Shown: positions 32,644 to 42,251 of the stretch, in pieces | How the letters are laid out: each line of letters starts with the position of its first letter | Position numbering within the stretch: position 1 is the stretch's first letter | From: Planctomycetales bacterium | GTDB lineage: Bacteria; Planctomycetota; Planctomycetia; Isosphaerales; Isosphaeraceae | Assembly (NCBI GenBank): GCA_027451885.1 | Contig: DAIDHX010000125.1 | Span: 1-64,000, forward strand | Reading direction: 5' to 3' | Length of the DNA: 64,000 nt | Made by a program: the position numbers and the translations under genes | Notes under the pieces: generated by a model | The model's input: only the letters and a program-made list of their open reading frames with translations | Database searches by the model: none | Told to the model about the DNA's origin: nothing

Positions 32644-35600
32644 TTACACCACGGCCTGCGTGGCCATTGTTCGGAACAAACGCGCTGGAACGTGATGCCG
32701 CAGCTTCCAGACGATGCTCATCGGTCGATTTCCCTGGTGATAGAGGTAATCACACGCACCAAGGAATACATACGGCGAGGTGAGGCCGCCTGGGAGCTCC
32801 TCGGTCTCGCGAACGAAGAGCAGGGGCACGTAGCCTTGCTCGCGATGCCGGATATAGCGCCGGCCGGTCTCGGAATCGGCGGAGGTCCGGCTCTGGGACT
32901 GCCAGTGGAACCGATCGGGCGAGATCAGGTAATCCTCGTACAGAGTCGTGGGTGAGTAGTATTTCTCGGTTTTGCGGAGCGTCACAAAGAAGACGTCGAG
33001 CCTGAGCTCGTTGAGGTGCAAGACGCCTTCGCGGAGATCAGGAGCGCGATTGCGGTTCCAGTGTCCCAGGGCAACCAGGACTTCGTCTCGGGAGTACTGG
33101 GCATGGATGGCCAGCGGGATCGCCGGATCGAGCGCGTGATCGCGCTCGCAAATCGGCGCGTGAGCGAGCCGAAGCTGGAGGATCTCTCGCAGGTCTGAGC
33201 AGGCCGCGGGATTGCGTCTTAAGCGGGTGCTCGCTTCCTGGAGCGGCCAGGCCAGGCTCTCCTTGCCCCAGAGAACGACATGGAGCATGCTGAGCACGCG
33301 GCGATCCGCCTCGAGATCCGGAACGGCCGGTTCTGCGCGGCTGATTTCATCCAGGATCTGCCTGATGCGGGCGGAATCGTCGATCAGAGAGAGCCGCGCC
33401 AGCCCCTTTGCCAGTCGTTCGCCGTCTGGATCCTGCGCCTGGGATTCGCGCAGCCCAGCCTCCGCCAGCAATGCGGACCAGCTTCCGCGCCTCAAGAGCT
33501 CGGGGAGGGTGATGCCAAGCACATCGAGCGCCTCGTTCAAGGTGGGCGCACGGCCCAGGTACTGGCCGAGCTCACGAAGTGTCGGCGCGAGCTTTTTACC
33601 GACCAGGCGAAGCGACTCGCGTATGTTCTTGAGCACGCGATCCTGCGCGATTCGCTCGAGCCGTATGGAACATCCGCCGGGCAGGTTAGGGCAACCGTTT
33701 TCGATCTCGTGGTCGATGCGGCCGAGCGGGTCAGTCCCAAGCGCCCGGAACCGCGCGGCGAAGCGGAACTCACGGCGATGAGCCCCGATGAAGTCGAGGA
33801 CCGTGAGGCACTCCTTGTCTGGATGCGTGCGCAGGCCGCGGCCCAGTTGCTGGAGGAAGACGGTCAGACTCTCGGTGGGGCGCAGGAAGAGCACCGTGTC
33901 GATCTCAGGGATATCCACGCCCTCGTTGTAAAGATCGACGACGAAGAGGAAATTGACCTCGCGGTTGCGTAACTGCGCCTGGGCGCGATTGCGATCCTCA
34001 GGCGGCGATTCGCTCGAAAGCGCGCGCGCGGGAATGCCGCGCTCGTTGAAGAATCGCGCCATGTATTCGGCATGGGCAATGCTAACGCAGAATCCCAGCC
34101 CGCGCGCCCTGCGCGGATTCAGCACGATATTGTGCACCTTCTCCACGACCAGGTGGGCGCGAACGTCGTTTCCGGTATAGAGCCCGTCGAGATCCTCGAC
34201 GCGATAACCTCCGCGTTGCCAGGTGAGCTGGTCGAGATCGACGGAGTCACTGACGCCGAAATACTGGAACGGGCAGAGCAGCCGGCGATTGATGGCGTCG
34301 GGCAGGCGGATCTCGGCCGTGGCACGCCCATCAAACCACTGGAGCACATCGAGCTGGTCGGAGCGTTCGGGCGTGGCGGTGAGGCCGAGCAGGATCGTGG
34401 GCTGAACATGATCCAGCAGCCGTCGATAGCTCGGCGCGGCCGCGTGGTGGAACTCGTCCACCACGACGTATTCGAATGCCGCGGGATCCGCGTTCCAAAG
34501 CGCGCGGGAGTTGTAGCTTTGAATGGAGCAAAAAAGATGGCGGGACTGGGCTTCGTCGTGCTCTCCGACCAGTAGGTCGCCAAAGTTCTGATCCCGCAAA
34601 ACGCCGCGGAATGATCCGAGCGCTTGCTTGAGAATCTCCTCGCGGTGGGCCACGAAAAGCAACGACGGTCTGCGCTCAAGCGCGCGGCATCGACGCTCGT
34701 AGTCGAAGGCGGCGATCATGGTCTTGCCGGTTCCCGTCGCCGCGACGACCAGGTGGCGAAACTTGCTCTGAACCCTGCGTTCGGCCTCCATCGCATCCAG
34801 GATTTCGTCCTGGAACGGATAAGGGTGAACATCAAACAGAACCCCTGGGACGTTCTCGACCCCATGGTCGCGCTCGCGTGCGATCGCCTCGCGCAGCCGC
34901 GCTGGCGACTGGGACGAATAGGGCTCGAATTCCGCATCCTGCCAGTACGTCTCGAACGTTCCCGTTACCTGGTCCCAGAGATAGGGGAGTTCGTACTGGC
35001 TCATCTTGGTGGTCCACTCGAGTCCCTCGGAAAGGGCAGCGCTCGAGAGGTTGGCGGAGCCGACGTAGGCGCTCCCGAACCCCGTGTCGCGGTGGAAGAT
35101 GTAGGCCTTGGCGTGCAGGCGGGTCCGCTTTGAGTCGTAGCTCACGCGGATCTCGGTCCGTGGCAATTGTTCGAGAATCTCGACGGCGCGCGGGTCGGTC
35201 GCGCCCATGTAGCTCGTGGTGATGACGCGGATTCGGGGCGACGGACCGCCCTCTGACTCCGCGAGCGTTCGTAGCTCGTCGAGAATCACCCGCAGCCCGC
35301 TCCACTTGATGAACGAGCAAAGGACATCGACTCGATCCGCGGTGGCGATCTCCTTGCGAAGCTGGCTGCCGAGGCCTGGCTCGTGCCGGGTGCCGGTCAA
35401 AAGGGCAGAGCGTGAAAGCGGGGTATCGGGCCGCGCCGGCTGTGTGTCAGCGGCGGACCCAATCGGGCGAACCGCCAGAAGTCTCCTGAATGGCGTGAGG
35501 ACCTCGAGCTCCGCGGCCTCCTTGTCGCCGATCTCCTCGGCGAGCGTTGCCACGACGCGGCGGACCAATCGTGCCCTCGCATCCGCACCGTCCTTGCCAC

Positions 35601-35769
35601 GATGCGCGGCAAGGCATTGCACAAGGGCATGCTCCAGGAACTGGGCCAGCGCCGTGTGTTCGTCGCCTGGATCGATCTCCCCTGCCTGGAAAAGGCGCGG
35701 GTCCGGGAGCTGATCCAGCTTGTGCTGAAGGGCGAGCGTGATCAGATGCTCGTATAACCCGGTCTTCAA
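32644..35769 (-). CDS. PLD nuclease-like + SF2 helicase + DUF3427 protein
   Basis: A large, about 1041-aa multidomain protein. N-terminal phospholipase-D-like region: LHAKAYIF and GSANLSSAALSEG around residues 220-250 give one HxK/N motif. SF2 helicase core from about 320: Walker A ATGTGKTMIAAFDYERRC, DEFHH, TATPERS, and the second RecA lobe with LVVDLYNEGVDIPEIDTV and QQLGRGLRTH. The rest to the C-terminus resembles DUF3427, with Trp/Tyr-rich ends. The start is set at TTG 35769 with GAGAAG upstream, 40 nt after the ileS stop; a longer frame would run into ileS. Related PLD-helicase proteins occur with defence and DNA repair genes, but no other defence genes are adjacent. Confidence 0.85.
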   Translation of the reverse strand: MKTGLYEHLITLALQHKLDQLPDPRLFQAGEIDPGDEHTALAQFLEHALVQCLAAHRGKDGADARARLVRRVVATLAEEIGDKEAAELEVLTPFRRLLAVRPIGSAADTQPARPDTPLSRSALLTGTRHEPGLGSQLRKEIATADRVDVLCSFIKWSGLRVILDELRTLAESEGGPSPRIRVITTSYMGATDPRAVEILEQLPRTEIRVSYDSKRTRLHAKAYIFHRDTGFGSAYVGSANLSSAALSEGLEWTTKMSQYELPYLWDQVTGTFETYWQDAEFEPYSSQSPARLREAIARERDHGVENVPGVLFDVHPYPFQDEILDAMEAERRVQSKFRHLVVAATGTGKTMIAAFDYERRCRALERRPSLLFVAHREEILKQALGSFRGVLRDQNFGDLLVGEHDEAQSRHLFCSIQSYNSRALWNADPAAFEYVVVDEFHHAAAPSYRRLLDHVQPTILLGLTATPERSDQLDVLQWFDGRATAEIRLPDAINRRLLCPFQYFGVSDSVDLDQLTWQRGGYRVEDLDGLYTGNDVRAHLVVEKVHNIVLNPRRARGLGFCVSIAHAEYMARFFNERGIPARALSSESPPEDRNRAQAQLRNREVNFLFVVDLYNEGVDIPEIDTVLFLRPTESLTVFLQQLGRGLRTHPDKECLTVLDFIGAHRREFRFAARFRALGTDPLGRIDHEIENGCPNLPGGCSIRLERIAQDRVLKNIRESLRLVGKKLAPTLRELGQYLGRAPTLNEALDVLGITLPELLRRGSWSALLAEAGLRESQAQDPDGERLAKGLARLSLIDDSARIRQILDEISRAEPAVPDLEADRRVLSMLHVVLWGKESLAWPLQEASTRLRRNPAACSDLREILQLRLAHAPICERDHALDPAIPLAIHAQYSRDEVLVALGHWNRNRAPDLREGVLHLNELRLDVFFVTLRKTEKYYSPTTLYEDYLISPDRFHWQSQSRTSADSETGRRYIRHREQGYVPLLFVRETEELPGGLTSPYVFLGACDYLYHQGNRPMSIVWKLRHHVPARLFRTMATQAVV

Positions 35770-35809
35770 GAGCGGCTTCTCGCGGCGGATCGATTGTCGC
35801 GCGCCCGGC

Positions 35810-38590
35810 CTAGCCCACGAGCACCCCCACGCATCTGCCGCAGAGCGTGGGATGCTCGGCGGACTGGCCGACGTCGGCGCGGTGGTTCCAGCAGCGCTCG
35901 CATTTGGCGTGGGCTGAGCGTTCGGCCGCAATCCGCGGCTCCGCGCCGGCGTGGCCCGCCTGGATCTCGACCTCCGAGACGATGCAGATTTCCGTCAGCA
36001 GCCCGGCGAGATCCGTGGCGGCCAGACGATCGGAATGGATCGTCACCTTCGCCTCCTGGGCGCTGCCGATTTGCTTCGATTTGCGCAGCGCCTCGAGCTC
36101 GACCAGAATCTTGTCGCGGAGCTCGAGAAGCTGAGCCCAGCGCTGGTTGCGAGCGGCGTCGTCGAAGCGCGGGTCGGCCTCGGGAAAGAGCTCGAGATGC
36201 ACGCTCGCGCCGCCGCCCGGCTTGTTGTAATCCCAGACCTCCTCGGCCGTGTGCGGGATGATCGGCGCCAGCATTCGGGCAAGCGCGTCGTGCAGCCGCG
36301 CGAGCACGAACTGAGCAGCCCTGCGCTTCTCACCTGTCCGCGCCTCGGCGTAGAGCCGATCCTTGAGCACGTCGAGATAGAAGCTCGAAAGATCGACCGA
36401 GCAGAACTGATAGATCCGCTGGTAGACCTTGTAAAACTCGAAGCGCTCATAGGCAGCGCGGACGTCGCGCACGAGCTCGTTGAGCTTGCCGAGCATGTAC
36501 AGGTCGATCGCGCGGAGCGTGAGCGGATCGACGGTTGCCGGGTCGAAGTCGCGATAGTCCTCGAGGTTCCCGAGCAAATAGCGGAACGTGTTGCGGATCT
36601 TGCGATAGCTTTCCGACGCTTCCTTCACGCCGCGCTCGCTCATGCCCACGTCGTCGGAGTAGTCCATGCTGGAGACGTAGAGCCGCAGCACGTCGGCGCC
36701 ATATTTCGCGGTGGCCTGCTCGGCGGCGATGTAGTTGCCGAGCGACTTGGACATCTTCCGCCCCTGGTCGTCGACCACGAAACCGTGGGTGAGCACGGTC
36801 TCAAACGGCGCACGGCCGGTTGAGCCCACGGCGGTCAGAATCGACGACTGGAACCAGCCGCGATGCTGGTCGGAGCCTTCCAGATACATGAACGCGGGGT
36901 AACCCAGGTTGAACTCGCTGGCGAGCACGCCGCGATGGCTTGCGCCTGATTCGAACCAGACGTCGAGAATATCGCCTTCTTTTTCGAACTCGGTCTTGCC
37001 GCATCGGGGGCAGGCGAGCCCGTCTGGAACGATCTCCGCGGCCGGTCTGTTGAACCAGGAGTCGGAGCCTTCCTTGCGGAACAGGTCGCGGAAATGGCGG
37101 AGCGTTTCGGCCGTGAGCACCTGTTCGCCGCAGCCGGTGCACTTCAGCGCGGGGATGGGCACGCCCCAGGCGCGCTGGCGGCTGATGCACCAGTCGGGCC
37201 GGAGCGAGACCATCGACTCGATGCGCGTGCGGCCCCATTCTGGGATCCAGCGCACCTGGGCGATCGCCTCGAGCGTGCGCTCGCGGAGCCGGTTATGGTC
37301 GACCCGGATGAACCACTGCTCGGTGGCGCGGAAGATGACGGGCTTCTTGCAGCGCCAGCAATGCGGGTAGCTATGCGAGAGCGGCGCCTCGAGCACCAGA
37401 TGGCCCGAGGCCCTGATGTGCTCGACGATCGGCTTGTTCGCGGCGAAGACCTGCTGGCCCTGGATCCACTCCGGCGCCTCGGCCGTGAATCGGCCGGACT
37501 CATCGACCGGGCTCAAGACCGGAAGCTGGTACGCCATGCCGGTCTGGAAGTCCTCCGAACCGTGTCCAGGCGCTGTGTGCACGAGCCCCGTGCCGTCCTC
37601 GACCGAGACGTAATTCGCCAGCACGAAGCGGCCTTCACGCTCGAGGAACGGATGGGAATAAACGGCATGCTCAAGCGCCCGACCGCGGCAGCGGCCAAGC
37701 TCCACGATGTCGGTCGCACCCGCACGCGCGAGCACCTTCGCCGCCAGGTCCACAGCCAGAATCGTTTGCACCGGCTCGCCACCCCCCGCGGGAGTATAGC
37801 GCACCGCGGCGTACTCGATGTCGGGATGGGCCGCAATCGCCACATTCGCAGGCAAGGTCCAGGGCGTCGTCGTCCAGATCATGGCGTGGACCGCGCCGTC
37901 AACCCCCAGCGATTCCGGCAGGCCACGCTTCACAAGCATGTTCACAAAGATGCTCGGCGTGGTCGACTCCTGATATTCGAGCTCAGCCTCGGCGAGCGCA
38001 GTGCGGTCGCTCAAACACCAGTGGATCGGCTTGAGCTGGCGCTCGACGTATCCCTCCGCAACCAGTTGCGCCAGCACGTCGATGATGCCGGCCTCATAAC
38101 GCGGGTCGAGCGTGAGATAGGGATTGAACCAGTCCCCCAGCACGCCCAGCCGCATGAACTGACTGCGCTGAACGTCCACCCATTTCATCGCCTCGACCCG
38201 GCACAGCGAGCGAATATCGGCATGGCTCGTGTGCGCGGCCCGGGCGCCGAGATCCTTCACAACCTTGTGCTCGATCGGCAAGCCGTGGCAGTCCCAACCG
38301 GGAACATACGGACTGTCATGGCCGAACATGCTGAGCGAGCGGGCGACCATGTCCTTGAGCACCTTGTTGAGCAGGGTGCCCATGTGAATCTCGCCGTTGG
38401 CGTAAGGCGGTCCATCGTGCAGGACCTTGCGCGATTGCCCCGCGCGCGCAGCCCGAAGCTGCTTGTAAAGGTCCTGTTCCCGCCAGCGCTCCTGCATGCG
38501 CGGCTCGCGCTCCGTCAGGTTCGCCTTCATCTCGAAACGGGTGACAGGGAGATTCAGCGTCTCCTTGTACGGCTTGGTTTCGCTCTTCAT
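35810..38590 (-). CDS. ileS: Isoleucyl-tRNA synthetase
   Basis: Class I aminoacyl-tRNA synthetase, 926 aa. The HIGH motif appears as HMGT in DGPPYANGEIHMGTLLNK, followed by PYVPGWDCHGLPIE, and KMSKS as GRKMSKSLGNYI. The CP1 editing domain has TTTPWTLPANVAIAAHP. The C-terminal zinc finger is CERCWNHRADVG with CGRCVGVL, present in bacterial type-1 IleRS. The order of domains and length are normal. Start ATG 38590, upstream PNP stop at 38627. The gene shares its strand with PNP and the TPR gene and is probably co-transcribed with them. Confidence 0.97.
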   Translation of the reverse strand: MKSETKPYKETLNLPVTRFEMKANLTEREPRMQERWREQDLYKQLRAARAGQSRKVLHDGPPYANGEIHMGTLLNKVLKDMVARSLSMFGHDSPYVPGWDCHGLPIEHKVVKDLGARAAHTSHADIRSLCRVEAMKWVDVQRSQFMRLGVLGDWFNPYLTLDPRYEAGIIDVLAQLVAEGYVERQLKPIHWCLSDRTALAEAELEYQESTTPSIFVNMLVKRGLPESLGVDGAVHAMIWTTTPWTLPANVAIAAHPDIEYAAVRYTPAGGGEPVQTILAVDLAAKVLARAGATDIVELGRCRGRALEHAVYSHPFLEREGRFVLANYVSVEDGTGLVHTAPGHGSEDFQTGMAYQLPVLSPVDESGRFTAEAPEWIQGQQVFAANKPIVEHIRASGHLVLEAPLSHSYPHCWRCKKPVIFRATEQWFIRVDHNRLRERTLEAIAQVRWIPEWGRTRIESMVSLRPDWCISRQRAWGVPIPALKCTGCGEQVLTAETLRHFRDLFRKEGSDSWFNRPAAEIVPDGLACPRCGKTEFEKEGDILDVWFESGASHRGVLASEFNLGYPAFMYLEGSDQHRGWFQSSILTAVGSTGRAPFETVLTHGFVVDDQGRKMSKSLGNYIAAEQATAKYGADVLRLYVSSMDYSDDVGMSERGVKEASESYRKIRNTFRYLLGNLEDYRDFDPATVDPLTLRAIDLYMLGKLNELVRDVRAAYERFEFYKVYQRIYQFCSVDLSSFYLDVLKDRLYAEARTGEKRRAAQFVLARLHDALARMLAPIIPHTAEEVWDYNKPGGGASVHLELFPEADPRFDDAARNQRWAQLLELRDKILVELEALRKSKQIGSAQEAKVTIHSDRLAATDLAGLLTEICIVSEVEIQAGHAGAEPRIAAERSAHAKCERCWNHRADVGQSAEHPTLCGRCVGVLVG

Positions 38591-38626
38591 GGAAGGTCGC
38601 CAGGGTTCGCGGAAAAGAGCCCGCGC

Positions 38627-39457
38627 CTAGGCGGCATGGCGCTCGAGGACTCCGTGGACGATTTTACTCAGCTTTTCCTCGGCCGCATTCGCGACCGCGA
38701 TGATTTCCTCGAACCTGAGCGGCTCGAGTGCGTCCGGCAGGCACATGTCGGTGACGATCGAGAAGCCAAGCACCTTCATTCCAGCGTGCACAGCCACCAG
38801 AACCTCGGGCACGGTCGACATGCCGACAGTGTCCGCGCCGATGCCGCGCAGGAACCGATATTCCGCACGCGTCTCAAGATTAGGTCCCGTCACCGCCACG
38901 TAGACCCCGCGATGGGCGATGATGTTCGCCTCGAGCGCGACCCGCAAGGCGAGATCCTGCAAGCGGCGGTCGTAAGGCTCAATCATGTCGGGAAAGCGCG
39001 GGCCGAGCCGGTCGTCGTTCGGACCCACGAGCGGGTTCACGCCCATGAGATTGATGTGGTCCTCAATGACCACCAGGTCCCCGCGCTCAAATTGCGGATT
39101 CAGCCCGCCGGCGGCGTTGGAGACGATCAGGAGCTTGCAGCCGAGCTCCTTCATCACCCGGATGGGCATCGTCACCTGAGCGGGAGTGTAGCCCTCGTAA
39201 AGATGAAAGCGGCCTTCCATCGCCATCACGCTTCGACCCGCCAGCCGGCCGCAGACGAGCTGGCCCTTGTGGCTATCGACCGTCGAGCGGGGAAAGGCGG
39301 GGATCTCGGCGTAAGGGATCACCGCCTCGGCCTCGATCTCACGCGCAAGTGCGCCAAGACCCGTGCCGAGCACGATCCCGACCTCAGGTTTTCCCGTCCA
39401 GGATCGTGCAACGGCCGCCGTGGCGGCCTGAACTTGCTCCCAGTCGTGATGCGTCAT
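38627..39457 (-). CDS. Purine nucleoside phosphorylase
   Basis: A 276-residue trimeric-type PNP (family PNP_UDP_1, PunA/DeoD2-like), cleaving purine nucleosides with phosphate. Seen: GTGLG at about 31-35 in the phosphate-binding loop, [42 protein letters not shown] near 115-138, [13 protein letters not shown] near 190-202 and [16 protein letters not shown] near 206-221; EITR-type Glu/Asn residues are kept. It lies 36 nt upstream of ileS and is likely co-transcribed. It serves purine salvage. Confidence 0.92.
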   Translation of the reverse strand: MTHHDWEQVQAATAAVARSWTGKPEVGIVLGTGLGALAREIEAEAVIPYAEIPAFPRSTVDSHKGQLVCGRLAGRSVMAMEGRFHLYEGYTPAQVTMPIRVMKELGCKLLIVSNAAGGLNPQFERGDLVVIEDHINLMGVNPLVGPNDDRLGPRFPDMIEPYDRRLQDLALRVALEANIIAHRGVYVAVTGPNLETRAEYRFLRGIGADTVGMSTVPEVLVAVHAGMKVLGFSIVTDMCLPDALEPLRFEEIIAVANAAEEKLSKIVHGVLERHAA

Positions 39458-39563
39458 TCACACTCTCTCCAGGAAGCGAGAACGGAACTCGCCACCGAGA
39501 GGGCGAGAACGATCTTCGTCGCCCCAGCCAGCCAGGCGCGGACGGCGGATTGGCCGCGGCTGT

Positions 39564-40004
39564 TCACGCACGCCCCTCAAACTGCTCGAGCAGGCGGGCA
39601 AAACGCTCGTCACGCCGAATCGACTTGAGATCGGGATCCTTGCGGACCCATCTGAGCCAGGAATAGCCAAGCACAAACGCCCGCTCGAGGGCGTCAAGAG
39701 CCGGGTCGGCCATGCCCATCAGGGCGTAACTGCAGGCCAGGTTGTACCAATCGATGGCGTTTTCTGGCACGAGACGAACCAACCGGCGGTCGAGCTGAAG
39801 CGCCCGCGCATATTGCCCCTTTGAGGCGAGATTGCCCGCATGAGCCCGAAGCGCGTCGACAAAATACGGGTCACGCTCAAGCACCCGACCCAGAAAATCC
39901 AGCTCGAAGTCGAGCTGGCTCTGCTCGCGAAGCTTCTTCGTGGAGATCTCGGGAGCGGGGCGATCGTGCTGCGATTCACCCGGACGGTCGTGTGGTGTTG
40001 CCAT
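39564..40004 (-). CDS. Small TPR-like protein
   Basis: A 146-aa soluble protein. After a polar N-terminus of about 30 residues (DRPGESQHDRPAPE), helices with TPR spacing follow: LDFELDFLGRVLERDPYFVDALRAHAGNLASKGQYARALQLDRRLV and NAIDWYNLACSYALMGMADPALDALERAF. The last 30 residues have SWLRWVRKDPDLKSIRRDERFARLLEQF, a motif common at the end of TPR proteins. The start at ATG 40004 follows GGAG by about 9 nt; an in-frame extension to 40064 is possible. PNP and ileS follow on the same strand after 106 nt. It is a likely protein-interaction module without an assignable partner. Confidence 0.68.
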   Translation of the reverse strand: MATPHDRPGESQHDRPAPEISTKKLREQSQLDFELDFLGRVLERDPYFVDALRAHAGNLASKGQYARALQLDRRLVRLVPENAIDWYNLACSYALMGMADPALDALERAFVLGYSWLRWVRKDPDLKSIRRDERFARLLEQFEGRA

Positions 40005-40469
40005 CGGAGCGTGCTCCCTTCCCTTGAATCCTCGATGCCACTTTCGAAGCTTGACGGATCGCAAGCCCCGGCTGACGCGGACCTCTCATCCTCGACGTCG
40101 CGGCTCCGAGACGGATACGAGCATCCTACTCTAAGTCGTTTTCCTCGAAAAGATTGTGAAAAGACAGAAGTCCCTTCGGCAACCTTCAGGCGATGCCCCT
40201 GGCCCGCCTTGCCGACCGGTCCGTCAGGATAGCCGAAACACAATCTTCACGACAAGCCTTGAACCTCGTCTCACGTTCAAAAACAGAACCGGTCAATCCG
40301 ATTCTATCAGCCATGGTGAGAACGAGGATCTTAGGTCCGGGCGGCGGCGCCTCGCTGTCGACTCAGGTCCGGAGTGAGGAAACGAAGGGCCGGGCGGTTG
40401 CCGCCCGGCCGCGGGTGTTCGTTTCCCTTCAAGAACAACCAGTTGGATCGAGCCGGCCCCCAGGGTCGC
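40005..40469. other. Intergenic region, no gene
   Basis: No supported gene on either strand. It holds the perfect hairpin at 40388-40410 (separate entry) and otherwise shows no repeat or promoter that I can defend. Short plus-strand open frames here lack ribosome sites and coding-like composition. Confidence 0.5.
40388..40410 (-). terminator. Strong GC hairpin after the acidic-protein gene
   Basis: Perfect 10-bp stem GGCCGGGCGG / CCGCCCGGCC with a 3-nt loop, about 60 nt downstream of the minus-strand stop at 40470. On that strand it is followed by CTTCGTTTCC, a modest T-rich tail, so it fits an intrinsic terminator. Confidence 0.65.
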
Positions 40470-40871
40470 TCAGGGCTCGTCGAGATCGTCCTCTTCTTCC
40501 TCATCGAGATCGTCGAGGTCCTCATCGTCGTCGTCGAATTCGTCCTCGTCTTCATCGACGTCGATGTCATCGATTTCTTCGTCGAGCTCTTCGTCAATCT
40601 CTTCTTCGTCGTCGCCGTCGAAGTCCTCGTCGAAGTCCTCGTCCTCTTCCTCGTCGTCGAAGTCGTCTTCGAGATCCTCTTCGTCGCCGACGTCTTCGTC
40701 GTCCTCTTCTTCCTCGAATTCGTCCTCGTCATCGGGATGGCGGCCCTCGATGAACGGCGCGACTTCGAGCCAGATGTCCCACACCGCGGCACCCTGCCTC
40801 GAGTCTGCGGGCACAGTCAACGTTTCCTGGCACTCCAGCATGGAATCAGTCCTCAGACCGAGGGAGTTCAT
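40470..40871 (-). CDS. Highly acidic Asp/Glu-rich protein
   Basis: A 133-residue protein with an ordinary N-terminal part (MNSLGLRTDSMLECQETL ... WDIWLEVAPFIEGRHPD) and then almost 90 residues made mostly of Asp and Glu (for example DEDEFEEEEDDED, DDFDDEEEDEDFDED). It starts at ATG 40871 with GAGGAGAA 7-8 nt upstream. Such tails bind basic proteins, calcium or ribosomal proteins, or act as chaperone-like polyanions. The opposite strand of the tail reads as a long hydrophobic frame, which is a shadow. I know no named family. A terminator candidate follows. Confidence 0.75.
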   Translation of the reverse strand: MNSLGLRTDSMLECQETLTVPADSRQGAAVWDIWLEVAPFIEGRHPDDEDEFEEEEDDEDVGDEEDLEDDFDDEEEDEDFDEDFDGDDEEEIDEELDEEIDDIDVDEDEDEFDDDDEDLDDLDEEEEDDLDEP

Positions 40872-41240
40872 CGGGCGTTCTCCTCACCGACGCGTCGGGG
40901 ACGGCGGCTCCGCTCCCCCGGGGCAAACCGGTTCGATTCGCGGATTGAACCACTGTGGTAATGAGCGGAACGGATCATTGTCAAGTATCGAAATCAACGA
41001 GTTTTAGCGAGCCGCTCGAAGGGCCTTCCTGGCGAGGCTGTTTCCGGTCCTAAAAGCGGCGCGAGCGGTTCTCGCGGGACGATCATCGGACTAGTCGGCA
41101 AGCCGCGCTCCGATCCTTGAAATTCTCTGGACCGGCCTGGAATCAAATGCCCCTGACTGCATCGGCTCAGATCGAGCAAGTGCTGGGATCGCAGGCCAAA
41201 GAAACGCTGCGACAGCGGAGACTTGCGGAGCCGCTCGGGT
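40872..41240. other. Intergenic region with a -35-like element
   Basis: No gene seen. On the minus strand, a perfect TTGACA lies at 40984-40979, but the hexamer 17 nt downstream (TTACCA) is a poor -10, so the promoter of the acidic-protein gene is only tentatively here. An imperfect inverted repeat (GGTTC ... GAACC) occupies 40930-40951. 41000-41240 holds nothing I can name. Confidence 0.4.
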
Positions 41241-42251
41241 CTAAAAGATTTTGACGACCTGGCTCGTGGAAGCGGAGCGGGCGATTGCCTCAAGCAGCCG
41301 CACGGTGTCGATCGCCTGGTCGGCGGGGCAGCAGAGGGCCTCTCCGCTGGTAATCGCCGCCACGAAATTGCCGTCGATGGTTTGCTCCGCTTCGGGGAGC
41401 GAAATCACGGCAACCTCGCCGTCGAGTCGTTCGTGCTCGAGGGTCGTCTCGGTCACGGCGAGTCGGCCGAGTTCGCCGAAATATTCGATTGAGAAGAGTG
41501 CGCGGGGGGAGATGCCCGAGATCGCCATGGTCACGGGCGTCCCGTCGGCCAGTCGGATCGCGGCCGCCGTCACGAGGTCGATGCCCGGATCCCATTCGCT
41601 CTGGAACGCAGCCACTTCCCGCGCGGGCTGGCTGGTCGTCCAGAGAAGCGCGTCGACAAGATGATCCCCGGCGTCAGCGAGAATCCCGCCGCCGGCGACC
41701 TTGGGATCGAACCGCCAGGTGCTTTCTTCCTGAGCGAGCGTGGTCAGCCAGGGGCGAGAGAGCGTCGCCGTGACAAGACGCAACGGCCCGATCTCACCGG
41801 CGGTAAGCCTGCGCTTGACCTCTTTGAGGCTGGTGCAGAGACGGAACTGATGCCCCACGCCGACCTTGCGGTTTCGGCCGCGGGCGAGCCCCACGATATC
41901 GGCTGCTTCCTGCACATTCGTGGACAGGGGCTTTTCAATGAAGACGTGGCAGCCGGCCTGGAGCGCGTCCATCGCGAGCCGGTAGTGCGAAAGGTGGGGG
42001 GTGAATACGGCAAGTGCGTCGGGCTCGAGCTCCGCAAGCAAGTCGCGGTGGTTGTCAAAGGCCGCAACCTGGGCCGTATTGTTGCCGCGCTGGCGGGTCG
42101 CAACCCGGGAGGCAAACGCGAGCGCGGCATCCAGGTGTGCGTCCGCGCAGCCGACGACCTGCACTTCCTCGCGTGCGACCAGCCGGTCGAGATGAATTTG
42201 CGCGGCGTTGCCGCAACCGACAATTCCGATCCGCACCCGGGAGGAAGTCAT
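41241..42251 (-). CDS. Gfo/Idh/MocA-family NAD(P)-dependent oxidoreductase
   Basis: A 336-aa sugar-type dehydrogenase. N-terminal Rossmann motif IGIVGCGNAAQIHLDRL near residues 9-25, and the diagnostic EKP motif in GCHVFIEKPLSTNVQEA near 100. The C-terminal alpha/beta domain has GGGILADAGDHLVDALLW near 200-217, with the catalytic-site Asp and His of the GGGxxxDxGxHxxD pattern. The start is ATG 42251 (MTSSRVRIG); an extension to 42317 is out of keeping with the fold. The substrate is unknown; family members act on inositols and amino sugars. The tRNA-His lies on the opposite strand upstream. Confidence 0.9.
   Translation of the reverse strand: MTSSRVRIGIVGCGNAAQIHLDRLVAREEVQVVGCADAHLDAALAFASRVATRQRGNNTAQVAAFDNHRDLLAELEPDALAVFTPHLSHYRLAMDALQAGCHVFIEKPLSTNVQEAADIVGLARGRNRKVGVGHQFRLCTSLKEVKRRLTAGEIGPLRLVTATLSRPWLTTLAQEESTWRFDPKVAGGGILADAGDHLVDALLWTTSQPAREVAAFQSEWDPGIDLVTAAAIRLADGTPVTMAISGISPRALFSIEYFGELGRLAVTETTLEHERLDGEVAVISLPEAEQTIDGNFVAAITSGEALCCPADQAIDTVRLLEAIARSASTSQVVKIF

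Noticed and set aside
37094-39628. Plus-strand open frame of 844 codons
   Set aside because: Antisense to ileS and the PNP gene; both have full motifs and ribosome sites on the minus strand.
40374-40961. Plus-strand hydrophobic frame resembling a membrane protein
   Set aside because: It is the complement of the Asp/Glu-rich tail; the hydrophobicity comes from reversed acidic codons. The minus gene has a better start and terminator.
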